Source: Vandiemenella viatica (taxonomy: Eukaryota; Arthropoda; Insecta; Orthoptera; Morabidae). Taken from it: DNA of 64,000 nucleotides. Where the stretch lies: positions 175,009,121 to 175,073,120 of the forward strand of contig CM061919.1 of assembly GCA_031002005.1 (NCBI GenBank). The letters run 5' to 3'. Positions 55,413-64,000 of the stretch are shown here, one piece after another (position 1 is the stretch's first letter; each line of letters opens with the position of its first letter). The notes below the pieces were generated by a model that was not told the origin of the DNA, made no database searches, and saw only the letters and a list, made by a program, of their open reading frames with translations. The translations under genes were made by a program, and so were the position numbers.

Positions 55413-56594
55413 TTGAAAAGAAAAATGGAGCGTTTTGTTTGTTTGTTTCTCGCACTTTTATTTATTTCCGGCATTCCAGATGATATACCCGTGAGACCGT
55501 ATCGCATTGTGGTTGTAGGTATCATGACTGTTATCGGGTATATATACAAAAAAGGATTTAGCCTGAGTGTTGATTGCACAGATACGAACCTTATGCTAAA
55601 ATTTAATTATGGGCTTGAGATTCCAAAATCGGTTGAGAATCAGACTGAAGCTATCTCAGTACACGGATCCAGTTGTAATTGTGCAATCATGGCAAATAAC
55701 AGAGTGGAATATTTGGAATTGCGAAACGATAGCACAGTGACGCGATCGAGTCAGTCAGACAATACAGACGCGGATGTTCCGGAATGTGACATTAAGCACA
55801 ATAAACACCAACAGAACGTTGATAGCGATCAGTTCCTGCAAGAATCAGTACTTGTAATATTACAAAAGGTATTAACAGAACAAATAGAACAGATTCACTC
55901 TAAAATTGGCGCTCAACAAGCTCAAATTCGCGAACAAAACACACAGATTCATAAAAATTTTAAAGCACTAAGTGGTCAGTTAGAAACCCAGTTTGATAGT
56001 TTTTGTACAGAAACTAACAATAAATTTGAAGACTTTAGAACAAACATACAACAAGAAATGTCTGTAATTCAGTGCACATCGAATCAACTGATTACAAGAT
56101 GTGATAAACTGGAAGAAGATAATTCAAAACACGAAACGCGTATTTTACACACTGAACAGGTAGTTTCAGAGTTGCTGACTAGCACGGATCAAAAATTTTC
56201 AACCGCCAATGAAAGAATGAGGGATTTTGATAGATCACTAAATTTATTACTAGAGCTATACAAAGAATCGCATCAAGTTCAGAAGACTTTTCGGGCTGAC
56301 ATTATCGCAAAATGTAAGGAAATTGAAGCGACAGTCGATGAGAGAAGGGTATCAATTGGTTCTGAAGCACAAACATACAATCAAGAGAAACTGGCGCTGC
56401 CAAAATTCGAAGTTCGACGGAAAATTAATCCACGGAGATTTATAAATGATTTAGAGTACTATTTTGATCTAAAGAATACGCCGGAAGCTCTAAAGACACA
56501 TGTAGCCAGATTAGCTCTTGGTCCAGAGGAGAAAGACTGGTGTACAGTGTTCTGCCCACCAGAGTTTACCCACAATTTAAAAGTGTATTTTTAA
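55413..56594 (+). CDS. gag, N-terminal frame (coiled coil and start of capsid)
   Basis: 393 codons. Gag assembles the retrotransposon particle and packages its RNA. Residues 1-92 include a hydrophobic stretch (about 9-20) unlike Gag. An in-frame methionine at 55689 (residue 93, MANNRVEYLEL) is the more credible start, though the frame is open from 55413. Residues about 145-312 are strongly heptad-like and rich in Q, E, K and N: a long coiled coil. From about 329 (LPKFEVRRK...FINDLEYYF) the capsid-like Retrotrans_gag region begins. The frame stops at 56594, where the capsid would continue; the continuation lies in the -1 frame (next feature). No host-like gene fits better. Confidence 0.82.
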   Translation: MKRKMERFVCLFLALLFISGIPDDIPVRPYRIVVVGIMTVIGYIYKKGFSLSVDCTDTNLMLKFNYGLEIPKSVENQTEAISVHGSSCNCAIMANNRVEYLELRNDSTVTRSSQSDNTDADVPECDIKHNKHQQNVDSDQFLQESVLVILQKVLTEQIEQIHSKIGAQQAQIREQNTQIHKNFKALSGQLETQFDSFCTETNNKFEDFRTNIQQEMSVIQCTSNQLITRCDKLEEDNSKHETRILHTEQVVSELLTSTDQKFSTANERMRDFDRSLNLLLELYKESHQVQKTFRADIIAKCKEIEATVDERRVSIGSEAQTYNQEKLALPKFEVRRKINPRRFINDLEYYFDLKNTPEALKTHVARLALGPEEKDWCTVFCPPEFTHNLKVYF

Positions 56595-57052
56595 GTACAT
56601 TCTGGTCGAAAGACGAACAAATACAAACCCGAAGACGGATATGCCGGGGCCAATTTGATCCAAGCAAAGGTAATTCTATGTTTGGATATGCAATGAGATT
56701 ATCAGTATTGTCAGGATATTTAGATGAGCCTATGAGTGACATGGAACTAAATGCCGCGCTCATTACACATTTCCCTCCACAAATGCAATTAAATTTGAAC
56801 CCAGCCGTGATCACCAAGCGAAAGCAATTTTTGGACACATTAAGATACTTCGATCAGATGAAAAAAAGCCAATACCACGATGGTCTCGCAAGGGCTGATC
56901 GAAATCCTTATAGTCAAAACCAACACTTGAAACATAAACAAGGTCAAAGAAGAGATTTGAACAGGCAGTGGTATCCAAAGGAGAATAACCAGCGTCGGTA
57001 CCAAAATAAACACATTCGTGAAAAAAACAGTCAGACCAGAATGCCACGGTAA
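56540..57052 (+). CDS. gag, C-terminal frame (rest of capsid and basic tail)
   Basis: The -1 frame relative to the upstream gag frame, overlapping it by 55 bp. From about 56590 it reads FWSKDEQIQTRRRI, then 'MSDMELNAALITHFPP', typical of arthropod Ty3/gypsy Gag capsid C-terminal parts (F-W-S-x-x-x-Q, then L-x-x-HFP). After about 56880 it becomes a basic Q/N/R/K-rich tail, with no CCHC zinc knuckle, so RNA binding would rest on basic residues. The initial ATG at 56540 lies out of phase with Gag meaning; translation probably enters from the upstream frame or the gene is simply broken. Confidence 0.8.
   Translation: MYSVLPTRVYPQFKSVFLSTFWSKDEQIQTRRRICRGQFDPSKGNSMFGYAMRLSVLSGYLDEPMSDMELNAALITHFPPQMQLNLNPAVITKRKQFLDTLRYFDQMKKSQYHDGLARADRNPYSQNQHLKHKQGQRRDLNRQWYPKENNQRRYQNKHIREKNSQTRMPR
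56576..56582 (+). promoter_or_regulatory. Candidate -1 slippery heptamer (UUUAAAA) at the gag frame junction
   Basis: T-TTA-AAA in the phase of the upstream gag frame is a canonical X-XXY-YYZ slippery site, and a -1 slip there continues straight into the downstream gag frame. The alternative is a one-base loss in the A run. No downstream structure was verified. Confidence 0.45.
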
Positions 57053-59744
57053 ATTTGATTGCAGATAACACAAAGGCAGGCTCATTCCAGAATCAGGAAT
57101 ATACTATCGACATGCCATGCCTGCAGTAAGATTGAAATAGGGAATTTTTCGTGAAGATTTAAGGAATATACCTGAGGAGGTAGTAAATTAGATAAAAATA
57201 TTGTTTTTGTAGTTTGTGTAGTTTTGATTGCAAGTATACTCATTAGTTTTATAGAATACAAACAGTATTAACGGGCGTAATTGAAAGCAAATTAATTATG
57301 CGTCTACAGCATCGAACGAAGGGACAAGAGATTTGTAAATTATTGATGCCTGAGCTGCGAGAGTTTGTTGGACTCGTTTGGAGAAAGTTTAACAGAGGGT
57401 AGCGGAATTCTAGAATGTTACCTGCGTCCAGGGGCGGCTATTGTATTTCACTGGACGAGCAACCCTCGGTCAAAGAGACGTGCTTTGATGAATGGAACCT
57501 GTCCACCCTCAAAAGATGGTAGCAACGACTTGCTATTTGTATTGGTACATGTGTTTCGGGCGAGAAGATATTTGTACAGTAAAATTCTTGTTCTACTTAA
57601 GACTAAAGAAGAATTGCCGTCATAATTACGGTAACCCAACAGTGAGCGTTGTGGATACTGTGAAAAAAATCCTGTAAAGCTAAAAAATATTTGGAAAGAA
57701 ATGGTCCGTTATCGAAAAATAGGAAAATGAGTGGTTGCATCAAAGAAAATATGCTTATACATCATTAAAAGGGGGAGACCCACGAATAATCACTTCGTCA
57801 AAGTCATAGAAGTAAATATGCGGAAAAGTGTGTAAATAATCCGTTATCTGTGGGATATGGTAAAAGAAGAAAAGTAATTTGGTCCGATAGACAAATTCAA
57901 GATTTTAGAAGAAAATGAGAAGATTATAATATGAGGTGATTAACGATCGCTATGTGAAGTCGGATGAGAGTAAAAGCTAACAATTAGACACTGTGACGAT
58001 TAATGGAATTAAATTAATATAAAATGACTTTGCGGATTCATAGAATGAAAAGTTGGATTTTGTTGGGTTGTTACAAATCAAGAAATGATTAAAATAAAGA
58101 TAATAGGAGAGCATCAATTTATATGTTATTGTCTAGACCTGTGAAGAAATAAAATGGACAATTTGAAGAAGTACTTACGAGTTACGTGGTGAATCATTAA
58201 TAAAGAGATGATGAATTAAAAGATGTTTCACGGAAAAGGAAAAGTGCGGTTCTGAGTTGTCCTAGGAACTTCAAAAAAAAAGAAGAGAACGCGCAAAGAA
58301 AGCCGTGTTAGATGCAATTGTTGAGAAATACTCAAAGAAAAACCAAGGGTTCATGATTTCAGAAAGAAATCGATATTTTACTACCATTTAACGATTATAA
58401 AACTTACCAGGTCATGAAAGAAATGGAGATGCTTTTTAATATGAACACCCACATTCCCTAGAAGAGGAGATAAATCGTATGAATTTACACAAACTGGAAA
58501 GATAAGTGTCGGTTAGCACGTAAAAGCGCGCTGGTCTGCGAAGAAATGAAAAGATTAATGTAGAATGGAAGAGCAATTTCATAACGTCAATGACGATTGT
58601 GCATCGGACAATACCAAAATAAAGCATAGTGAAAAGTTATGGACTACTAATGAAGAACAGAAGTGTTCTTTTTCCCTAAGCAGCCTAAAGTTCTGTCTGA
58701 GATAGAAAATGATATCCCGAGATAATCTTTTATCGAAATGAAGAATTAAGCTAACGAATTAGTAAATGTTTAAGTCATTTGTCTGTTATCAAAGACCTAG
58801 TTCAGAAATGCAGTAAAAGTAAATTATATTTAGTTTGACGGAAGTAGCCGAAACGAACTGTAAGCTGGTGTGAAGTAACAGTTAGCTCACACACAATAGG
58901 CAGCTGGGTATTCTGTTGTGAGACCGAGTCTTATACCTGCCCCTTTGAAAGGGAAAGCGTTCGCGGAATCGCAGTGGGGTTTGTTTACTCGAGTCAGCTG
59001 GCCTGTCAAAGTTGACCAGAGACGCTGTTAATGGAAAACATTCAATAAAATAGTATTGTTTTAAATAAATAAATGAAAAAGATACCAGTCTGGGAAATTA
59101 TTTCAACAGAGGTTGTTAAAAAAGGAGGCTGTAATAAAATTTTGTAATTAATTACAAGCATTAGGATTTAAAATGCTAGTATTTAAAATGCTAGTTCATG
59201 TCATGTATTGATTTGACAAATATAACTGTTAGGATACTTTTGTGATGAAAAAGTGAATTAATAAGTAATTATAAGAATAATTGTTAAAAAAATTATAGAT
59301 AATAAATAATTTTGCATATTATAATAATAAAATGATGTAATTTTATTTTAATTGAATATTTTTTTAAAAAAAGGGCAATCTAAGAAAGATTTAAATTAGT
59401 TGTATAGAGAATGATATATGTCACATGCTACTCATAAGATATGTAATATGTAGTTATAAGACATGCTGGATTGTCTCGCGAGTTCACTGAGGAATCAAGT
59501 AGGGCACAAGAGTAATTCGTGAAGTACAAAGCTATCACATGTTGTATTAAAATAGAGAACTGAAGATGGGTATATCTTAAGAAGTTTGGTAATGTAACTA
59601 TTAACAAAAGATCACAAACAGTTAGAGAATATTAGAACGAACTAATCTCACTCACAAGGAACATTAACCCAATGACCAGAAATAAGTGAAGTTATAGTGA
59701 AAAACTGAATTGAAAATTATCCCATAGAATAATTTTCAATTGTA
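57053..59744. other. Internal region of the LTR element without intact pol
   Basis: 2.7 kb, AT-rich, many stops in all sense frames; the longest sense frame is 86 codons (57365-57625). A few short phrases near 57625-57760 (for example WKEMVR) faintly recall an integrase zinc-binding region, but not enough to call. A GC-richer island at 58850-59030 has no motif. Pol is either deleted and replaced, or decayed beyond recognition. Confidence 0.6.
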
Positions 59745-59760
59745 CGGGTGATGGGGTAGT
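59745..59760 (+). other. Purine-rich tract before the 3' LTR (candidate PPT)
   Basis: GGGTGATGGGGTAGT directly precedes the 3' LTR; it is purine-rich but broken by T. Plausible plus-strand primer by position. Confidence 0.55.
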
Positions 59761-60731
59761 TGTAATGAATTAAAAGGTACAGTGCCATTAGGCACTAAGT
59801 GATCCCACGGTATGTGTGAATATTGCCGATGCGTCGTGTCAACGAACAGAAACGTGACGGAACTAAAGCGTCCGGATTTACACGCACCTTGGGGGGTGCT
59901 GACAAGGTCCCACTCAACTTGGACATTAAGCGGATTTATAACCCCCATAAATAACTGAGACCCGCTTTCTATTTTCGCACGTTTCGGAAAGTTCCCGCCG
60001 AAAACTGGCGCAGACTAGCAAAAATAAACCTTAGTGACGTTTCCTAGTAAATGAGTGCTTTATGAGAGTAGGGGAAGACGATCCAGCCAATAGAGAAGCC
60101 GCCTCAATTTATTGCCGTGTTGGTGTTTTTTCTTGTCTGTTCTGGGCCAATGTGATGCTGGTCCTTTGGCGCGGATTGCGGTGATTCGCCAAGGCCGACC
60201 GACATCGCATTACGACAAGTACAGAGTCTTGCTCGGAGGAGAAGAACGGACGACGAGACACTCTGGTGCAGATCTTCATCTAGTACGGCCGATGACCGAC
60301 GAGTCGGCAGCTGGGGACGCTGCCATCACGCTGTGCGTTCGAGGAAGCTGCACGACCCCATGTGTGCGGGTCTTACCTGGTCGCTGACCTGGGCTGTGAA
60401 CAATGGTAAAAGCTACGACCCGGACGGAACTCATGCAATCGTTCCACCCAGTAATGACCCTGAGATTTTGCAATGACCCTGAGATTTTGCTCTAACTGTT
60501 TGACATTCAATGATATGTAATTGTTAACCTCAGAATAAAAACAAACTTCGTGTTTGCCTAATTTCACAATAATAAATTGTACACCCAATTTTCAATTTTC
60601 CTATTCATTATAATAATATTTCATGTGATTAGCTGAAGATTAAGTATGATTTTTGATATTCCAAATTGATAATTTTGCTAATGATAAAACAGTATGACCC
60701 AAAAGTAAACGTCCGCAAGGTAGACGTTACA
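59761..60731 (+). repeat. 3' LTR
   Basis: Matches the 5' LTR end to end. By eye there are roughly ten substitutions and several 1- to 11-bp indels, clustered in the 60190-60430 part. It carries the same 19-bp doublet and AATAAA. Confidence 0.93.
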
Positions 60732-60873
60732 AGACTTACGTGAGTTCTGAAAGAAAAATCTTCAGCTAGCAATAAATTACGTTTCTCGGTCAAACAAACT
60801 GATCGGAAAGAGGAAAATCTAAATTTGCTTCATTCATACATTATGTATACCGTGTACAAGGAACAAAGAAAGC

Positions 60874-61095
60874 TTTACGCCTCGTCGACGGCGCGGTCAT
60901 TAGAGACGGGAAAGGATGGGGAGCAAGGAATGGGAAGGAATTCGGTCAAGGCCTTTTGAAGGAAGCATCCCGGCATTTGCCTGGAGTGATTGGGAAACCA
61001 TGGGAAAGCCAAATCTGGATGCCCGGACGAGGATTCGAACCGGCGTCCTCCCGAATGCGAGGCCAGAACGCTAACCGTTACACCATCACGCTCGT
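60874..61095 (-). repeat. tRNA-derived SINE (family A, tail subtype 2)
   Basis: CGCCTCGTCGACGGCGCGGT tail (no T run), GTCATTAGAGACGGGAAAGG junction, body, B box GGTTCGAATCCTC (minus) and head ending at about 61095. Loss of the poly(A) suggests truncation or erosion. Confidence 0.85.
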
Positions 61096-61104
61096 TTGTG
61101 TCTC

Positions 61105-61195
61105 TAGACGGCTCCGTCGCTAAAGCCATGGCCGATTTTCTTCCCAATCGTTGTTCATCTCCCCGCTCTAATGACCACATCAGCAACTATCAGTA
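61105..61195 (+). repeat. SINE 3' part (family A subtype 2), opposite orientation
   Basis: GCCATGGCCGATTTTCTTCC, CCCGCTCTAATGACC and CAGCAACTATC are the plus-strand body-to-tail landmarks of subtype 2. It lies head to head with the copy just upstream, making a short SINE inverted pair. Confidence 0.6.
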
Positions 61196-61298
61196 GAGCC
61201 TTAACAAAAAAATACACCTTATATCAGTAATTTTACAGTGCTGGGATGGTCCTCAGTTTCATAAGGGCCAAGTGGTTTATATAATATCTTCTACTGCC

Positions 61299-62298
61299 NN
61301 NNNNNNNNNNNNNNNNNNNNNNNNNNNNNNNNNNNNNNNNNNNNNNNNNNNNNNNNNNNNNNNNNNNNNNNNNNNNNNNNNNNNNNNNNNNNNNNNNNNN
61401 NNNNNNNNNNNNNNNNNNNNNNNNNNNNNNNNNNNNNNNNNNNNNNNNNNNNNNNNNNNNNNNNNNNNNNNNNNNNNNNNNNNNNNNNNNNNNNNNNNNN
61501 NNNNNNNNNNNNNNNNNNNNNNNNNNNNNNNNNNNNNNNNNNNNNNNNNNNNNNNNNNNNNNNNNNNNNNNNNNNNNNNNNNNNNNNNNNNNNNNNNNNN
61601 NNNNNNNNNNNNNNNNNNNNNNNNNNNNNNNNNNNNNNNNNNNNNNNNNNNNNNNNNNNNNNNNNNNNNNNNNNNNNNNNNNNNNNNNNNNNNNNNNNNN
61701 NNNNNNNNNNNNNNNNNNNNNNNNNNNNNNNNNNNNNNNNNNNNNNNNNNNNNNNNNNNNNNNNNNNNNNNNNNNNNNNNNNNNNNNNNNNNNNNNNNNN
61801 NNNNNNNNNNNNNNNNNNNNNNNNNNNNNNNNNNNNNNNNNNNNNNNNNNNNNNNNNNNNNNNNNNNNNNNNNNNNNNNNNNNNNNNNNNNNNNNNNNNN
61901 NNNNNNNNNNNNNNNNNNNNNNNNNNNNNNNNNNNNNNNNNNNNNNNNNNNNNNNNNNNNNNNNNNNNNNNNNNNNNNNNNNNNNNNNNNNNNNNNNNNN
62001 NNNNNNNNNNNNNNNNNNNNNNNNNNNNNNNNNNNNNNNNNNNNNNNNNNNNNNNNNNNNNNNNNNNNNNNNNNNNNNNNNNNNNNNNNNNNNNNNNNNN
62101 NNNNNNNNNNNNNNNNNNNNNNNNNNNNNNNNNNNNNNNNNNNNNNNNNNNNNNNNNNNNNNNNNNNNNNNNNNNNNNNNNNNNNNNNNNNNNNNNNNNN
62201 NNNNNNNNNNNNNNNNNNNNNNNNNNNNNNNNNNNNNNNNNNNNNNNNNNNNNNNNNNNNNNNNNNNNNNNNNNNNNNNNNNNNNNNNNNNNNNNNNN
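61299..62298. other. Assembly gap, exactly 1000 N
   Basis: A second fixed-length placeholder; true size unknown. Confidence 1.
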
Positions 62299-63683
62299 AG
62301 TTGACGCTGGTTCAGCGGTCTGGCTGGAACTGGCGGTGGAGCTGCCGGCTACGCTTATATAGGCGGCCTGGCGCAGGAATTCCGTTGTGTGGTAGTACGG
62401 CGACCTCTGTAAGAAATAGTCCACTTAGCTTCTAGATGATTCTATTTGTTTTGATGTCTCTGCGCCTGTTTGGAGTCGTATATGTATCCCGGCGTGCAGG
62501 CGCGTTGTGTGTGAGGTCTGCCTGGCAGGGGCCTTTACTGGCAGACTGAACAGGTATGGTAGCTGCTACTCCAATATTACCTCCACAATCCTAATTAAAC
62601 CGCTGCGTATGAAGCAATTAACCTGGAAGACATTAATCCGTACGTAGAGCTGGGCTAGAACTGAAAGTTTGATGATGGTCAATAAAACTATTAAGTAGAC
62701 TCTCAGTAAAATGATCACAGCGGAATGACGCCGGCGAAAAAAAAATAACGCTTTAAACAACTTGTTCTGCATAGTCACGTTACGCGTAAAGTGACCTTTG
62801 CTGTAATTTGTGGTTACGGCTACAGTTCCCAGAACGTCGTGTTGCTTCACTGCAGTTACAAGGTTCTTTAACCCATGTCATTAAACTCCACTTGGATATA
62901 GAACAGGCTTTGCGTGAACCAATCGATGGGAGTAGAAAAAAAAAACTCATATTTTATTTATCTATTTATCTCTATAAAAGGCTACTTTGGTCAACTGTGT
63001 CCGTAATGTTAAGTTAACGTGCAAGGATTTTGTTATTATAATAATTGCGGCTAGAAATGTGGCTGCAAAATGAGGTTTTGGGCATTATTTAATAATAGTT
63101 TTATTTAGTTAAGCAACCACGTAAAAATGATTTGCCAGAACAATGAAAAACATATGTATTGCCTTTAAAATTAACATATCTATTATTAGTTGGTTCTTGT
63201 TTTATTTACATTCAGTCGCTGTATATGTTTTCTTATACTCGCTGTCCAGAGATATAGTTGTTACAGTAAACTGAGAAAAATGTAACAAATACATAATTTT
63301 TAAGATTATGAGCGTTGTCTAATGAAAATTGTGTTTAGTTAGGTAACTGCGAGGAAATTAACTGCCAGGACGTTGCGTCCAACTCGTTGTCTTTAGCAGT
63401 CTTAAAAGGTATTTATAATCGATGTAGATGGTTCCGCTATATTCTGTGTCAGTGTTATAGTAAATTTTCTCTTTTAATATTGCATACTAAATTTTTGTTT
63501 TACAGATAGTAGAAAACAATAATGTTTATTTACTTTCAACTGAAAACTATCAAATTAAAATTTCTACATACCTTAATCCCTAAAAGAAAATCGATAACTG
63601 TTTTCAAATGTCATAAAAGATCAACTAAAAAACTCCTTAAATTTCGTTCGTGATGTATTTGGACATAAATAAAGTCCATAGAG
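62299..63683. other. Anonymous DNA
   Basis: 62299-62560 is GC-richer, then AT-rich. No gene or repeat recognised. Confidence 0.45.
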
Positions 63684-64000
63684 CAGGGGTGGCCAACCCA
63701 CGGCCCGCGGGCCCCATGCGGCCCGCCTTGAACATTTTTCCCGTCCGCTAGATTTATCACACTTTTACAAAATAGATTTATTTTATGATGGCCAAAGTAG
63801 TGAAAACCAATGTTTTTAAAAATACTTTATTTGTGCATCCATATATTCAAAAATTAACTGTAGAAATTATGAGAAAAAAATTAACTTTAATTTTAAAATA
63901 ATATTCTTCCGAATATATGACAGACATTGTTAGCATCATTATTATTATATTATATATGTTAACATGTAAGAATAATAGTAAAAATAATAATAATTACTCA
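63684..64000 (+). mobile_element. hAT (Charlie-like) element, left end, runs off the window
   Basis: CAGGGGTGGCCAACCCACGG then CCCGCGGGCCCCATGCGGCC is a textbook Charlie-type left terminus; the AT-rich interior follows. The preceding 8 bases CCATAGAG (63676-63683) are the predicted target duplication, to be matched beyond the window. Confidence 0.8.

Larger units (their letters stand above)
53676..60731 (+). mobile_element. LTR retrotransposon, about 7.06 kb, gag-only, probably Ty3/gypsy-related
   Basis: A structurally complete element: 985-bp 5' LTR (53676-54660), 971-bp 3' LTR (59761-60731), both TG...CA, flanked by the 4-bp duplication AGAC (53672-53675 and 60732-60735). A primer-binding site starts 3 nt after the 5' LTR, and a purine-rich stretch precedes the 3' LTR. 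The only convincing coding region is gag (55413-57052, in two frames). The remaining 2.7 kb to the 3' LTR gives no protease, reverse transcriptase, RNase H or integrase motif that I can accept. Similar LTRs plus missing pol imply mobilisation by another element's enzymes. A 4-bp duplication and the gag style favour Ty3/gypsy; that is inference. Confidence 0.92.

Noticed and set aside
57625..57760. Integrase zinc-binding remnant in the LTR element
   Set aside because: Only a few scattered residues are suggestive; frames are broken and the H-H-C-C pattern is not traceable. Left as unproven.
61272..62435. Open frames of 387 and 377 codons
   Set aside because: They span the second N gap; no real coding content.
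1..64000. CRISPR arrays, operons, ribosome binding sites, prokaryotic terminators
   Set aside because: The window is eukaryotic nuclear DNA; no regularly spaced identical repeats with unique spacers and no gene clusters were seen.

Overview
This is a gene-poor, AT-rich stretch of a large animal nuclear genome, almost certainly an insect. It contains tRNA-headed SINEs with poly(A) tails and clean target-site duplications, several non-LTR retrotransposon (LINE) families, hAT, Tc1/mariner and TTA-flanked (PIF/Harbinger-like) DNA elements, one LTR retrotransposon, and two runs of exactly 1000 N that are fixed-size scaffold gaps. The SINE and LINE styles suggest Polyneoptera (stick insect, orthopteran or a relative). 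That placement is inference from repeat style, not from any host gene. I recognise no host protein gene, rRNA or functional tRNA; nearly every interpretable block is a mobile element or its wreck.

Layout. 0-12 kb: a roughly 188-bp tandem array (2.43-3.09 kb), a deleted LINE (4.6-5.5 kb), SINEs, a duplicated repeat with a nested SINE (7.2-8.4 kb), an hAT transposase relic (9.1-9.6 kb), and two pieces of one LINE family in opposite orientations (10.06-10.32 and 10.75-11.16 kb). 12.8-15.8 kb: a large inverted repeat with arms of about 700 bp, tRNA-like at their inner ends, enclosing a broken gene of an arthropod multicopy family with a PIN-like nuclease region and a cysteine-rich CXC tail. 17-25 kb: SINEs, two TTA-flanked elements sharing termini (18.2 and 19.0-20.7 kb), a direct-repeat pair, a LINE reverse-transcriptase block (22.3-23.4 kb) and a TA-flanked foldback element (24.8-25.2 kb). 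25-38 kb: LINE pieces, a 266-bp hAT derivative with 8-bp target duplication, a Tc1-like transposase relic, and a TTA-flanked element nested inside another terminal-inverted-repeat element (36.3-37.9 kb). 38.9-39.9 kb is a gap. 40-53 kb: mostly anonymous AT-rich DNA with LINE fragments, an alternating purine-pyrimidine tract and SINEs. 53.67-60.74 kb: an essentially complete LTR retrotransposon with similar LTRs, a 4-bp target duplication, a tRNA primer-binding site, and gag as its only convincing coding region. 61.3-62.3 kb is the second gap; the window ends inside an hAT-type element.

The most notable items are (i) the gag-only LTR retrotransposon, whose LTRs are nearly identical although pol is unrecognisable, so it was probably mobilised in trans, with its two gag reading frames meeting exactly at a canonical -1 slippery heptamer; and (ii) the PIN/CXC gene relic enclosed by long inverted repeats, a possible poorly described transposon architecture. 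Statements about element families rest on motif recognition by eye; no database search was run.
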